64,000 bases of DNA from Acidocella sp. KAb 2-4. GTDB taxonomy: Bacteria > Pseudomonadota > Alphaproteobacteria > Acetobacterales > Acetobacteraceae. How positions within the stretch are numbered: the stretch's first letter is position 1; each line of letters starts with the position of its first letter. The position numbers were made by a program, and so were the translations under genes. The notes beneath the pieces are model-generated. The model was given only the letters and a program-made list of their open reading frames with translations, had not been told where the DNA came from and ran no database searches. Where the stretch lies: the NCBI RefSeq assembly GCF_020567705.1, contig NZ_JAJDJU010000002.1, positions 1 through 64,000 on the forward strand, given 5' to 3'. Positions 52,111-61,443 of the stretch are shown piece after piece.

Positions 52111-53067
52111 GTGCCTGAGAGCCATATCGCCACCAAGCCGCGCTGGAGCCGCGCGGATGTCGCCGCCCTGCTGGCGTTGCCGTTTCCGGAGCTGCTGTTC
52201 CGCGCCATGAGCGTGCACCGCGAGCATTTCGACCCGACCAAGGTGCAGATCTCCACGCTGCTTTCCATCAAGACCGGCGGTTGCCCGGAGGATTGCGGCT
52301 ATTGCCCGCAGGCCGCCGGGGCGGAGACGGGGCTGAAGGCGAACAAGCTGATGGAGGTGGAGACGGTGCTGGCGGAAGCCCGCGCGGCCAAGGAGAAGGG
52401 GGCCTCGCGCTTCTGCATGGGCGCGGCGTGGCGCAGCCCCAAGGACCACGATCTGGACGCGGTGTGCAGCATGGTCTCGGGCGTGAAGGCGCTGGGCATG
52501 GAAACCTGCGTGACGCTGGGCATGCTCACCCCCGCGCAGAGCGGCAAGCTGAAAGAGGCCGGGCTGGATTACTACAACCACAACCTCGACACCTCGCCCG
52601 AGTATTACGGCCAGATCATCACCACCCGCACCTATCAGGACCGCTTGGACACGCTGGAGGCGGTGCGCGACGCGGGCATCAATATCTGCTGTGGCGGCAT
52701 CGTCGGCATGGGCGAGGATGAGACCGACCGCGCCGGGCTGCTGGCCACGCTGGCCAGCCTGCCGGAGCCGCCCGAATCGGTGCCCATCAACGCGCTGGTG
52801 GCGGTGGAGGGCACGCCGCTCGCCAAGGCCGAGAAGATCGACCCGATCGATTTCGTGCGCGTGGTGGCGGCGGCGCGCATCACCATGCCGCGCAGCTATG
52901 TGCGGCTCTCCGCCGGGCGCGAGGCGATGACCGACGAGGCCCAGGCGCTGTGCTTCCTGGCCGGGGCGAACTCGATCTTCCATGGCGAGAAGCTGCTGAC
53001 TACCAAGAACGCCACGGTGCCGCATGACGAGGCGCTGTTCGAGAAGCTCGGCCTCTCGGCCGCGTGA
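52111..53067 (+). CDS. bioB: Biotin synthase
   Basis: 318 residues. A radical-SAM enzyme that inserts sulfur to make biotin from dethiobiotin. The SAM cluster motif is CPEDCGYC with Cys58, 62 and 65, and the second cluster ligands appear in [12 protein letters not shown], with KFCMG-type [15 protein letters not shown] and [13 protein letters not shown] typical of BioB. It starts with GTG at 52111. bioA begins five bases after the stop, so bioB and bioA are one unit; bioD diverges from them. Confidence 0.95.
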   Translation: MPESHIATKPRWSRADVAALLALPFPELLFRAMSVHREHFDPTKVQISTLLSIKTGGCPEDCGYCPQAAGAETGLKANKLMEVETVLAEARAAKEKGASRFCMGAAWRSPKDHDLDAVCSMVSGVKALGMETCVTLGMLTPAQSGKLKEAGLDYYNHNLDTSPEYYGQIITTRTYQDRLDTLEAVRDAGINICCGGIVGMGEDETDRAGLLATLASLPEPPESVPINALVAVEGTPLAKAEKIDPIDFVRVVAAARITMPRSYVRLSAGREAMTDEAQALCFLAGANSIFHGEKLLTTKNATVPHDEALFEKLGLSAA

Positions 53068-53071
53068 GCAG

Positions 53072-54322
53072 ATGAGCTGGCTGGAGACGGGCTGGCGCCA
53101 TGTGTGGCTGCCCTATGCCCAGATGCAGACCGCGCCGCTGCCCCTGCCCGCGATGCGGACCGAGGGCAGCCGCATCTTTCTGGAAGACGGGCGCGTGCTC
53201 ATTGACGGCATCGCCTCCTGGTGGACGGCGGCGCATGGCTACAACCACCCGCATATCATTGGCGCGGTGGCGGCGCAGCTGGAGCGTATGCCGCATGTGA
53301 TGTTCGGCGGGCTCGGGCATGAACCGGCCTATCAGCTGGCCACGCGCCTCGCCGCGCTGCTGCCCGGCGCGCTCAACCGCGTGTTCTTCACCGATTCCGG
53401 CTCGGTGGCGGTGGAGGTGGCGATCAAGATCGCGGTGCAGGCGAGGCTCAACCGGGGCGAGCGCGGGCGCACCAAGGTGCTGGCCTTCACCGGTGGCTAT
53501 CATGGCGATACGTTGGGCACGATGGCGATCTGCGACCCCGAGGAGGGGATGCACGCCATGTTCACCGGGCTGCTGCCGGAGCATCCGGTGATCCCGCTGC
53601 CGCGCGAGGCGGCCAGCATCGCGGGGTTCGAGGCTTTTCTGGAACGCGAGCATCAGAGCCTGGCGGCGATCATCGTGGAGCCGCTGGTGCAGGGCGCGGG
53701 CGGCATGGTGCTGCACCCGTCCGAGGTGCTGCGGCGGCTGCGCCAGGCGGCCGATCATTACGGGCTGACGCTGATCTTCGACGAGATCTTCACCGGCTTC
53801 GGGCGCACCGGCACGATGTTCGCCTTTGAGCAGGCGGGGGTGGCGCCGGATATCATCACGCTGTCGAAGGCGCTCACCGGCGGCACCTCGCCGCTCGCCG
53901 CCACCATCGCCACGGATGAGCTGTTCGACGCCTTTCTCTCCGACAGCCCGATGACGGCGCTGATGCACGGGCCGACCTTCATGGCCAACCCGCTGGGCTG
54001 CGCGGCGGCCAATGCCTCGCTCGATTTGTTTGAGACCGAGCCGCGCCTCGCCCAAGCCGCCGCCATCTCGGCGCAGCTGGCGCGTGAGCTGGCGCCCTGC
54101 CGCGGCTTGCCCGGTGTGAAGGATGTGCGCATGCTGGGCGCGATCGGCGTGGTGGAGCTGGAGCGGATCGAGAACCCGGCGGCGCTGCGCCAGGCGCTGG
54201 TCAGGCAGGGCGTGTGGATCAGGCCGTTCCGCAACATCCTCTACCTCACCCCGGCGCTGACCATCGCCGCGGACGAGTTGTCGGCGCTGACCGGGGCGAT
54301 CAGGGCCGTGCTGGCGGGTTGA
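53072..54322 (+). CDS. bioA: Adenosylmethionine-8-amino-7-oxononanoate aminotransferase
   Basis: 416 residues. A PLP enzyme converting KAPA to DAPA with SAM as amino donor. The N-terminus has VWLPYAQMQTAPLP and ASWWTAAHGYNHPHI; the PLP lysine is in IITLSKALTGG, and LIFDEIFTGFGRTGTMFAFEQAGV carries the Asp. The tail is short but intact. It directly follows bioB, its expected partner in the operon. The longer upstream frame from 53024 overlaps bioB and is ignored. Confidence 0.93.
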   Translation: MSWLETGWRHVWLPYAQMQTAPLPLPAMRTEGSRIFLEDGRVLIDGIASWWTAAHGYNHPHIIGAVAAQLERMPHVMFGGLGHEPAYQLATRLAALLPGALNRVFFTDSGSVAVEVAIKIAVQARLNRGERGRTKVLAFTGGYHGDTLGTMAICDPEEGMHAMFTGLLPEHPVIPLPREAASIAGFEAFLEREHQSLAAIIVEPLVQGAGGMVLHPSEVLRRLRQAADHYGLTLIFDEIFTGFGRTGTMFAFEQAGVAPDIITLSKALTGGTSPLAATIATDELFDAFLSDSPMTALMHGPTFMANPLGCAAANASLDLFETEPRLAQAAAISAQLARELAPCRGLPGVKDVRMLGAIGVVELERIENPAALRQALVRQGVWIRPFRNILYLTPALTIAADELSALTGAIRAVLAG

Positions 54323-54355
54323 CCAAACCTGCCTCGTCTGCAACCTGACCGGGCA

Positions 54356-57334
54356 ATGCCGCGCCCCGCCCATGAGATTCTCCGCCCCGATTGCCCCGTG
54401 AAGCCCGCCTGGGGCGTGTTCGACGCGGGCTGGTATCTGCATCATTACGCCAAGGCCCGTGAAGCCTGCGCGGGGCAGGGGACGGAGGCGGTGCTGGATT
54501 ATTACCTCGCCACCGGGGCGCGGCTGGGCCACAGCCCCAACCCGGTATTCGACGAGGCGTATTACCTCGCCGCCAACCCGGATATCGCGGAACTGGTGCG
54601 CGCGGGGGGGTATGCCTCGGGCTTCGACCATTTCTGCCAGAGCGGGCATCGCGGCGTGTCGCCACATTGGCTGTTCGACGACGCGCTCTATGCCGATCTC
54701 TACGAGGATATGACGCTGGAGATCCTTGACGCGCATGGCTGTTTCGGGCGCTACGATCATTATCTACGCTCCGGCCAGCGCGAGCGACGGATGGGGCATT
54801 TTCTGTTCGATGGTGCCTTCTACCGCGCGCGGGCGCTGGAGGCGGGGATTCCGGCGGACCAGATCGACGGGCCGGGGCCGTATGCGCACTTCCTGGCCAC
54901 GCTGGGCGGTGGCGGGGATGAGCTGGCACCCGCCGTCTATTTCGACACGGCTTGGTATGTGGAGCATCATCCGGGGGCGAAGGCGGAGATCCTGCAGGGG
55001 CGCTACCGGGGCGCGCTGCATCATTACCTCACCAACCCCGCCCCGGTGCATTTCGACCCGGTGGCGCAATTCTCCGAGGCGTTCTACCGCCGCCGCTACC
55101 CCGATATCGCCGCCGCCATCGAGGCCGGGCTGTACCGCAACGCCTATCAGCAATTCGTGCAGTTCGGCTGTTTCGAGCTGCGCCAGCCCGCGCCGGATAT
55201 CGATCTCGCCTATTACCGTGACCTGCATGAGCGGGTGCGCAACGATCTCAACGCCGGGACGGTGCGCGACGCCTTCGCGCATCTGCGCCTGATCGGGCTG
55301 CCCGAGGGGCTGGCCTATTGCCCGCCCGAGGCGCCGCCAGCGCTGGACGAGGCCGGCACGCGCGAGGCGTTTTTGAAGAAGGCGCGGGCGGATCTCGCGA
55401 TTTTCGCCCGCCAGCGGCTGGATTTCAGCTTTGCGGGCGCGCCGGCGGTGAGCGTGATCATGGTCGCGCATAACCGCTTCGAGCTGACGATGCGCGCTTT
55501 GGCCTCGCTGCGGCGCAATTTCGCTGGGGCGATCGAGCTGATTCTGGTGGATAACGGCTCCGGCGACGATACGCGCCGGATCGGCACCTATGTGCAAGGC
55601 GCGCGGATTTTGCGGACGGGGCAGAATTTCGGCTTTCTGCGCGCGGCGAATCTGGCGCTGGCGGAGGTCTCGGCTCCGGCGCTGCTGTATCTGAACAACG
55701 ATGTCGAGCTGGGATACGGCGCGGTGGCGGCGGCGCTGGCGCGGCTGGAGAGCGCCCCGGAGATCGGCGCGGTGGGCGGCAAGGTGGTGCGCTCCAACGG
55801 GCTGTTGCAGGAGGCCGGCTCGATCATCTGGAATGAAGGCACCACGGCCGGCTATCTGCGCGACGCGCCGCCGCTGGCGCCGGAGGCGAATTTCCTGCGT
55901 GCGGTGGATTACTGCTCGGCCGTGTTCCTGCTCTGCCGCACGGCGCTGGTGCGCGCGCTGGGCGGCTTCGACGAGGATTACGCCCCCGCCTATTACGAGG
56001 ACGCGGATTTATGCGTGCGCATGCTCGGCGCCGGATACCGCGTGATTTACGACCCGGCGGTGACGCTGGAGCATATGGAGTTCGGCAGCGCCGCCACCAC
56101 CGAGGCGTCGATGGCGCTGATGCGCCGGGGGCGGCGGCTGTTCCGCGCCAAGCAGGCGGCCTTCCTGCAAGGTCAATATCCGCCCGCGCCGGAAAACCTG
56201 GTGCTGGCGCGCGGGCGCGGCGGCCGGAAGCGCGTGCTGTTCATCGAGGATACGGTGCCGCTGCGCCGGCTCGGCTCGGGCTTCGTGCGTTCGGCCGATA
56301 TCGTGCGGGCGATCACGGCGGCAGGGTATGAGGTGCATGTCTTCCCGATCAACGGCGCGCCCTATGACCATATGAGCCTGTATGGCGAGCTGCCCGAGGG
56401 GGTGGAGGTGATGGCCGGGCGGGATTTCGTCAGCCTGCCGGAATTTCTGGCCGGGCGGCGGGCGGTTTACGATCTGGTCTGGGTGGCGCGCACGCATAAC
56501 CTCGCCCGCGTGCGGCCCTTGCTGGAGGAAGCCGGGATCGCGGTGCCGGTGGTGCTGGATACCGAGGCGATCGCCACCGGGCGCGCGGCGGCGCTGGCCG
56601 CGCTGCGCGGCGAGGCGTTTGACTTCGCCGCCGCCTTCGCCACGGAATTCGCCTGCGCCGGGGCGGCGGCGAAGCTGCTGGCGGTGAACGCGCCTGAGAC
56701 GGCGCTGCTGCGTGCCGCGGGGCTGGATGCGGAAATGCTGGGCACCGCGCGCCGCCCCGCGCCCACGCCGCGCGGCTTCGCCGGGCGGGCGGGACTGCTC
56801 TTCGTGGGCGCGATGCACCAGCCGGACAGCCCGAATCTTGATGCGCTGCGCTGGTATGTGGATGAGATCTACCCGGCCCTAGCGGCGGCATTGGACGAGG
56901 CGCCGGTGCTGCACGCCGCCGGGCACATGGCGCGCGGCGTGGCGCTGGCGGGGATCGCCGATCATCCCGGCATCGTCTGGCATGGCGAGCTGGATGATTT
57001 GACCCCGCTCTACGACGAGGCGCGGCTGTTCATCGCGCCCACGCGCTACGCCGCGGGCACACCGTATAAACTCTACGAGGCCGCCGCCTTCGGCCTGCCC
57101 TGTGTGACGACAACGCTGCTCGCCGGGCAGCTGGGCTGGGCGGACGGGCGGGAGCTGCTCGCCGTACCGGTGGGCGATGTGCGCGGCTTCGCGGTGCAAA
57201 TCGCGCGGCTCTACCGCGACGAGGCGCTGTGGACGGCGCTGCGCGAGGCGGCCCTGGCGCGGCTGGCGGCGGCGCATCGGCCGGAGGATTTCGCAGCCGA
57301 GGTGTCGGCGATCCTGGCCGGGGTGCTGGGCTAG
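54356..57334 (+). CDS. Multidomain glycosyltransferase with N-terminal repeats (repeat region + GT2 + GT4)
   Basis: 992 residues. Residues 20-320 hold about seven degenerate 40-45 residue units of the pattern (F)D-x-A-W/Y-Y-L-x(4)-P-D-I-A-x(3)-x-A-G-x-x-x-x-x-x-H-(F/Y), for example FDEAYYLAANPDIAELVRAGG (65-85) and FSEAFYRRRYPDIAAAIEAG (239-258). A GT2 domain follows at about 364-600 (VSVIMVAHNRFELTMRALASL, LYLNNDVEL, YYEDADLCVRMLGAGYRV). A GT4-like domain ends the protein (PDSPNLDALRWYVDEIYPAL, FIAPTRYAAGTPYKLYEAAAFGLPCVTT). It may build an O-antigen or exopolysaccharide. No signal peptide or clear membrane anchor. It stands alone after the bio operon and converges with comM with a shared CTAG stop. 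Confidence 0.8.
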   Translation: MPRPAHEILRPDCPVKPAWGVFDAGWYLHHYAKAREACAGQGTEAVLDYYLATGARLGHSPNPVFDEAYYLAANPDIAELVRAGGYASGFDHFCQSGHRGVSPHWLFDDALYADLYEDMTLEILDAHGCFGRYDHYLRSGQRERRMGHFLFDGAFYRARALEAGIPADQIDGPGPYAHFLATLGGGGDELAPAVYFDTAWYVEHHPGAKAEILQGRYRGALHHYLTNPAPVHFDPVAQFSEAFYRRRYPDIAAAIEAGLYRNAYQQFVQFGCFELRQPAPDIDLAYYRDLHERVRNDLNAGTVRDAFAHLRLIGLPEGLAYCPPEAPPALDEAGTREAFLKKARADLAIFARQRLDFSFAGAPAVSVIMVAHNRFELTMRALASLRRNFAGAIELILVDNGSGDDTRRIGTYVQGARILRTGQNFGFLRAANLALAEVSAPALLYLNNDVELGYGAVAAALARLESAPEIGAVGGKVVRSNGLLQEAGSIIWNEGTTAGYLRDAPPLAPEANFLRAVDYCSAVFLLCRTALVRALGGFDEDYAPAYYEDADLCVRMLGAGYRVIYDPAVTLEHMEFGSAATTEASMALMRRGRRLFRAKQAAFLQGQYPPAPENLVLARGRGGRKRVLFIEDTVPLRRLGSGFVRSADIVRAITAAGYEVHVFPINGAPYDHMSLYGELPEGVEVMAGRDFVSLPEFLAGRRAVYDLVWVARTHNLARVRPLLEEAGIAVPVVLDTEAIATGRAAALAALRGEAFDFAAAFATEFACAGAAAKLLAVNAPETALLRAAGLDAEMLGTARRPAPTPRGFAGRAGLLFVGAMHQPDSPNLDALRWYVDEIYPALAAALDEAPVLHAAGHMARGVALAGIADHPGIVWHGELDDLTPLYDEARLFIAPTRYAAGTPYKLYEAAAFGLPCVTTTLLAGQLGWADGRELLAVPVGDVRGFAVQIARLYRDEALWTALREAALARLAAAHRPEDFAAEVSAILAGVLG

Positions 57335-58848
57335 GCGCTGGGCGCGGGGGCGCGGCCGGGCTGGCGGTGGCGGTAGGCCAGCGCCTCGGCCACGTGTTGT
57401 TTATGCACCACCTCGCTGCCGGCGAGGTCGGCGATGGTGCGGCCCACGCGCATCGCGCGGGTAAAGCCGCGGGCGGAGAGGCGCAGCCGCGTGGCGGCAT
57501 GTTCGAGGAAGTGCCGCGCCTCGTCGGTCAGCGCGATCAGCTCGCCCCCGGCCTCGGCATTGCTGGTGGGGCCATCCTCGCCATAGCGGGCGCGGGCCAA
57601 GGCGCGGGCGGCGGCGACGCGCGCGGCCACGGCGGCGCTCGGCTCGCCGGGCGGGGCCCAGGCCAGCTCCTTGGGCGAGAGCGGTGTGATCTCGATGACG
57701 ATGTCCATGCGGTCGAGCAGCGGGCCGGATAGCTTGTTCTGGTAATCCTCGCCGCAGCGCGGGGCGCGGCTGCATTCGCGCGCGCCATCGCCCAGATAGC
57801 CGCAGCGGCAGGGGTTCATGGCCGCCACCAGCTGGAAGCGCGCCGGGTAGGTGATATGCGCGCTGGCGCGGGAGACGGTGGTGTGCCCGGCCTCCAGCGG
57901 CTGGCGCAGGGCCTCCAGCGTGGCGCGGGGGAATTCGGGCATCTCGTCGAGGAACAGCACGCCGCGATGCGCCAGCGAGACCTCGCCCGGCCGGGCGCGG
58001 TTGCCCCCGCCAGCGATGGCGGCCTGGCTGGCGGAGTGGTGCGGCTCGCGGAAAGGCGGGCGGGTGATGAGCTGGCCGTCGCGCAGCAGCCCAGCGACGG
58101 AATGCACCATGCTCACCTCCAGCGCCTCGCGCGCCGACAGCTCGGGCAGCAGCCCCGGCAGCCTTGCCGCCAGCATCGACTTGCCGCCCCCCGGCGGGCC
58201 GATCATCAGCAGGTTGTGCCCGCCCGCCGCCGCGATTTCCAGCGCCCGCCGTGCGGTTTCCATGCCGCGCACATCGGCGAGGTCGAGCGCGGGGCCGCCG
58301 CCGCCGAGCTGCCCGGCGGGCGGGGCGGGCATGAGCTGCGTGCCGCGGAAATGGTTGACGAGGCTGAGCAAGTCCGGCGCGGCGAGCACCTCGATCTCCC
58401 CGGCCCAGCCCGCCTCGGCGCCCTGGGCCTGCGGGCAGATCAGCCCCCAGCCGCGCCGCGCCGCGCCGATGGCGGCGGGCAGCACCCCGGCCACGGGGTT
58501 GATGCGGCCATCGAGCGAGAGTTCGCCCAGCGCGGCGAATTGCGCCAGCTCCTCGGCGGGCAGCACATCCATCGCCGCCAGCACGCCGAGCGCCACCGGC
58601 AGGTCGAAATGGCTGCCCTCTTTCAGCATGTCGGCGGGGGCGAGGTTGACCAGCACGCGCTTGGGCGGCAGCGCCAGCCCCATGGCGGTGAGCGCCGCGC
58701 GCACCCGCTCGCGCGCCTCGCCCACGGCTTTGTCCGGCAGCCCGACCATCAGGAAGCCCGGCAGCCCGGCGCTGATCTGCACCTGCACCTCGACCCGCTG
58801 GGCCTCGATGCCGGCGAAGGCGAAGGAGTTGACGCGCGTGATAGCCAT
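57331..58848 (-). CDS. comM: YifB/ComM family Mg-chelatase-like AAA ATPase
   Basis: 505 residues. ComM is a hexameric helicase that promotes branch migration in natural transformation. The N-terminal Lon-S5-like part (INSFAFAGIEAQRVEVQVQISAGLPGFLMVGLPDKAVGEARERVRAAL) is followed by the AAA ATPase: Walker A GPPGGGKSMLAARLPG, Walker B VLFLDEMPEF, and the C-terminal sensor part with FTRAMRVGRTIADLAGSE. Complete and of normal length. It converges with the glycosyltransferase gene (stops share CTAG) and follows the SDR gene on the same strand by 51 bases. Confidence 0.9.
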   Translation of the reverse strand: MAITRVNSFAFAGIEAQRVEVQVQISAGLPGFLMVGLPDKAVGEARERVRAALTAMGLALPPKRVLVNLAPADMLKEGSHFDLPVALGVLAAMDVLPAEELAQFAALGELSLDGRINPVAGVLPAAIGAARRGWGLICPQAQGAEAGWAGEIEVLAAPDLLSLVNHFRGTQLMPAPPAGQLGGGGPALDLADVRGMETARRALEIAAAGGHNLLMIGPPGGGKSMLAARLPGLLPELSAREALEVSMVHSVAGLLRDGQLITRPPFREPHHSASQAAIAGGGNRARPGEVSLAHRGVLFLDEMPEFPRATLEALRQPLEAGHTTVSRASAHITYPARFQLVAAMNPCRCGYLGDGARECSRAPRCGEDYQNKLSGPLLDRMDIVIEITPLSPKELAWAPPGEPSAAVAARVAAARALARARYGEDGPTSNAEAGGELIALTDEARHFLEHAATRLRLSARGFTRAMRVGRTIADLAGSEVVHKQHVAEALAYRHRQPGRAPAPSA

Positions 58849-58898
58849 GACCTGCCCGCAAAAGTTACGGGCAGGTTAATAATGCGACTGGAAGTTGT

Positions 58899-59648
58899 CT
58901 AGCCGCGCTTGATGACGAACGGCCCGGTGGATTGGCAGGTCGGCATCATCTCGATGCGGTTGATGTTCATGTGTTTGGGTAGCGACACGATCCAGGACGC
59001 GGCCTCGGCGATGTCGTCGGGCGTCAGCGGCGTGGTGCCGGCATAAACTGCGGCGGCTTTTGCCTCGTCGCCATGGAAGCGCACCTGTGAGAATTCCGAG
59101 CCGCCGCACAGGCCGGGCTCGATATCGGTGACGCGGATGTTCCGCCCGACCAGATCGGCGCGCAGATTGAGCGAGAACTGGCGCACGAAGGCCTTGGTCG
59201 CGCCATACACATGGCCGCCGGGATAGGGGTATTCGCCCGCCACCGAGCCGAGATTGAGGATGGTGCCCTCATCGCGCGCCACCATTTGCGGCAGGATCGC
59301 GCGGGTCATGTGCACGAGGCCGGAGATGTTGGTGGCGATCATCGTGTCCCATTCGGCGAGATCGGCTTCCCAGGCCGGGGAGAGGCCCAGCGCCAGCCCG
59401 GCATTGTTGATCAGCACGTCGATGCGCCGCCAGGCTTCCGGCAGGCTGTCCACGAAGCCGGTGACGGCCGTGGCGTCGGTCACGTCCAGCGCCACGGGCA
59501 GCAGCTTGTCGCCCAGCTCCGCCGCCAGCTCTTGCAGCCGCTCGGCCCGCCGCCCAGTGGCGATGACGCGATGGCCATCGCGCACGAACCGCCTTGCGAT
59601 GGCGGCCCCGAACCCGGCCGTGGCGCCCGTTACCAGAATTGTCTTCAT
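58899..59648 (-). CDS. SDR family NAD(P)-dependent oxidoreductase (YdfG-like)
   Basis: 249 residues. TGATAGFGAAIARRF is the dinucleotide glycine motif, ATGRR suggests NADP preference, NNAGLALG is the structural motif, and the catalytic Y-x3-K is in GHVYGATKAFVRQF. It resembles YdfG-type 3-hydroxy acid dehydrogenases. Substrate not known. It starts at ATG 59648, three bases after the stop of the upstream deaminase gene, so the two are likely cotranscribed. A GTG two codons before is possible but has no room for an RBS. Confidence 0.85.
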   Translation of the reverse strand: MKTILVTGATAGFGAAIARRFVRDGHRVIATGRRAERLQELAAELGDKLLPVALDVTDATAVTGFVDSLPEAWRRIDVLINNAGLALGLSPAWEADLAEWDTMIATNISGLVHMTRAILPQMVARDEGTILNLGSVAGEYPYPGGHVYGATKAFVRQFSLNLRADLVGRNIRVTDIEPGLCGGSEFSQVRFHGDEAKAAAVYAGTTPLTPDDIAEAASWIVSLPKHMNINRIEMMPTCQSTGPFVIKRG

Positions 59649-59650
59649 GT

Positions 59651-60934
59651 TCACCCCAGATTTGCGCGTGTGAAATCGATGGCTAGGTCAGCGCCGTCCA
59701 CCCGCACCCGGCTCTCACGCGGGGCGGTTTGGGCGATGACCTGGCCACGCCGGATAACATAGAGGCGCTCGGCGCGAATGCGAATCGCCTCGAACGCGTT
59801 TTCCGCCTGCAGCACCACCAGATTCGCATCGCATCCTGGCGCCAGGCCGTAATTCGGCAAGCCGAGAATTTTCGCCGGGGTCTCGGTGACGGCGGCGAAG
59901 CTGGCGCGGATCTCGCTCTGCGCGGTGAGCTGGCCGACATGCAGGCCCATGCCCGCGACTTCCAGCATGTCATGCGTGCCGAACGAGTACCACGGGTCCA
60001 TCACGCAATCATGCCCAAAGGCGACCGGCACGCCCGCCGCCATCAGCTCCTTCACCCGCGTCATGCCGCGGCGCTTGGGGTAGGTGTCGTGCCGGCCCTG
60101 CAAGGTGATGTTGATGAGCGGGTTGGCGATGACGCCGACCCCGGCCTCGGCGATCAGCGAGATCAGCTTGGAGGCGTAATAATTATCCATGGAATGCATC
60201 GAGGTGAGATGCGATCCGGCGACGCGCCCCTGCATGCCGTGGCGCACGGTTTCCGCGGCCAGGGTCTCGATATGGCGCGAGAGCGGGTCGTCGGATTCGT
60301 CGCAATGCATGTCCACCCGCGCGCCGCGCTCGGCGGCGATGCGCATCAGCGCGCGCACGCTCTCCGCGCCGTCTTGCATCGTGCGCTCGAAATGCGGGAT
60401 GCCGCCGATCACGTCCACGCCCATGTCGAGCGCGCGTTGCAGGTTGATGGCGGCGTTGGGGTAGCGCAGATAGCCGTCTTGCGGGAAGGCGACGAGCTGG
60501 ATGTCGAGATAGGCGCGCAGATCGCGGCGCAGGCGGGTGAGCGCCTCCACCGCCAGCAGCCGGTCGTCGCAGATATCGACATGCGAGCGGATGGCCAGCG
60601 TGCCGCGCGCGATCGCCCACAGGCAGAGCTTCTTCGCGCGCTCGTAAATCGCCTCGACGGTGAGATGCGGCTTCAGTTCGCTCCATAGCGCGATGCCCTC
60701 CAGCAGCGTGCCGGATTCGTTGAGCCGGGGCTGGCCGAGCGAGAGCGCGGAGTCGAGATGCAGATGCGCGTCGGCGAAGGGTGGGGTGACGAGGCGGCCG
60801 GTGGCGTCGATCACCTGGCCCGCCTCGGCCTGGAGGTTGGGCTGCACGGCGGTGATGCGCCCGGCCTGGATGCCGATATCGGTGTTGGTGCGGCCATCCG
60901 GCAGGGCGGCGCCGCGGATGATCATGTCGAGCAT
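59651..60934 (-). CDS. codA: Cytosine deaminase-like amidohydrolase
   Basis: 427 residues. CodA hydrolyses cytosine to uracil and ammonia. The metal ligands are present: His57 and His59 (FADAHLHLD), His210 (DMHCDESDDP), His242 in SHLTSMHS and Asp309 (FGHDCVMDPWY). Glu213 and Gln152 (AFPQDG) match the active-site acid and the base-binding glutamine. NPLINITLQGRHDTYPKRRGMTRVKE is nearly identical to the E. coli sequence pattern. Residue 310 is Cys where, by my recollection, E. coli has Asp314, which affects substrate specificity. So the substrate could be a different base or a related amidine. Its stop is three bases before the SDR start. Confidence 0.85.
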   Translation of the reverse strand: MLDMIIRGAALPDGRTNTDIGIQAGRITAVQPNLQAEAGQVIDATGRLVTPPFADAHLHLDSALSLGQPRLNESGTLLEGIALWSELKPHLTVEAIYERAKKLCLWAIARGTLAIRSHVDICDDRLLAVEALTRLRRDLRAYLDIQLVAFPQDGYLRYPNAAINLQRALDMGVDVIGGIPHFERTMQDGAESVRALMRIAAERGARVDMHCDESDDPLSRHIETLAAETVRHGMQGRVAGSHLTSMHSMDNYYASKLISLIAEAGVGVIANPLINITLQGRHDTYPKRRGMTRVKELMAAGVPVAFGHDCVMDPWYSFGTHDMLEVAGMGLHVGQLTAQSEIRASFAAVTETPAKILGLPNYGLAPGCDANLVVLQAENAFEAIRIRAERLYVIRRGQVIAQTAPRESRVRVDGADLAIDFTRANLG

Positions 60935-61023
60935 GGTCTGGTGAAGTCCTCCGGCTGAAATGTCCGGCCCAGCATGGCCGCCTGCCTGTTGCCGCGCAAG
61001 CCGCCTGTGGCTACACGGAAACC

Positions 61024-61437
61024 ATGCGCGCCCTTGCCCTTCTGGCTGTTCTGCCTCTCGCCGCCTGCGCCCTGCCGGGGCGGGAAACCCTGGCGCCCAA
61101 CCCGGTGACCCCCGGCATGGCCGAGATCGCCGCTGCCGAGGCCTTCGCCGGGCGCATTCCGCTGGTCAGCATCCAGCCCGGCACCACCGATTTCGCCGCG
61201 CCGCTGAAGAGCGCGGTGGCGCAGGCACTGGCGATCAAGCCGCAAGCGTTGTTTGAGGTGGCGGCCGAAGCCCCCGCCGCCAGCCCCGATGCGCAGGCGC
61301 AGGCGCTGCAGAGCCTCGCCCCGCAGGCGCAAGCCGTGGCCCAGGCGATCACCGCCGATGGCGTGGCGCCGGGGCGCGTGAGCCTGGCCGCGCGCGGCGG
61401 CGGCGCGGCACCGGTTATCCTTGTTTACGTGAAATGA
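61024..61437 (+). CDS. Small lipoprotein, alanine-rich
   Basis: 137 residues. MRALALLAVLPLAACALPG has a positively charged start, a hydrophobic core and the lipobox LAAC, so it should be lipidated at Cys15 and anchored in a membrane facing the periplasm. The rest is alanine-rich with SPDAQAQALQSLAPQAQAVAQAI forming a likely helix. I know no family for it. It lies six bases before pyrD and reads in the same direction, so it may be cotranscribed. It diverges from codA with about 90 bases between starts. Confidence 0.6.
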   Translation: MRALALLAVLPLAACALPGRETLAPNPVTPGMAEIAAAEAFAGRIPLVSIQPGTTDFAAPLKSAVAQALAIKPQALFEVAAEAPAASPDAQAQALQSLAPQAQAVAQAITADGVAPGRVSLAARGGGAAPVILVYVK

Positions 61438-61443
61438 GTTCTG

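Noticed and set aside
52042-52111. A BioR box or BirA site between bioD and bioB
   Set aside because: I looked for the TTATCTATAA-type palindrome in this short control region and found none; the shared promoter is assumed only from the divergent layout.
53000-54760. A 586-codon open frame on the minus strand
   Set aside because: Complement of bioA and the start of the large glycosyltransferase gene; no recognised motif.
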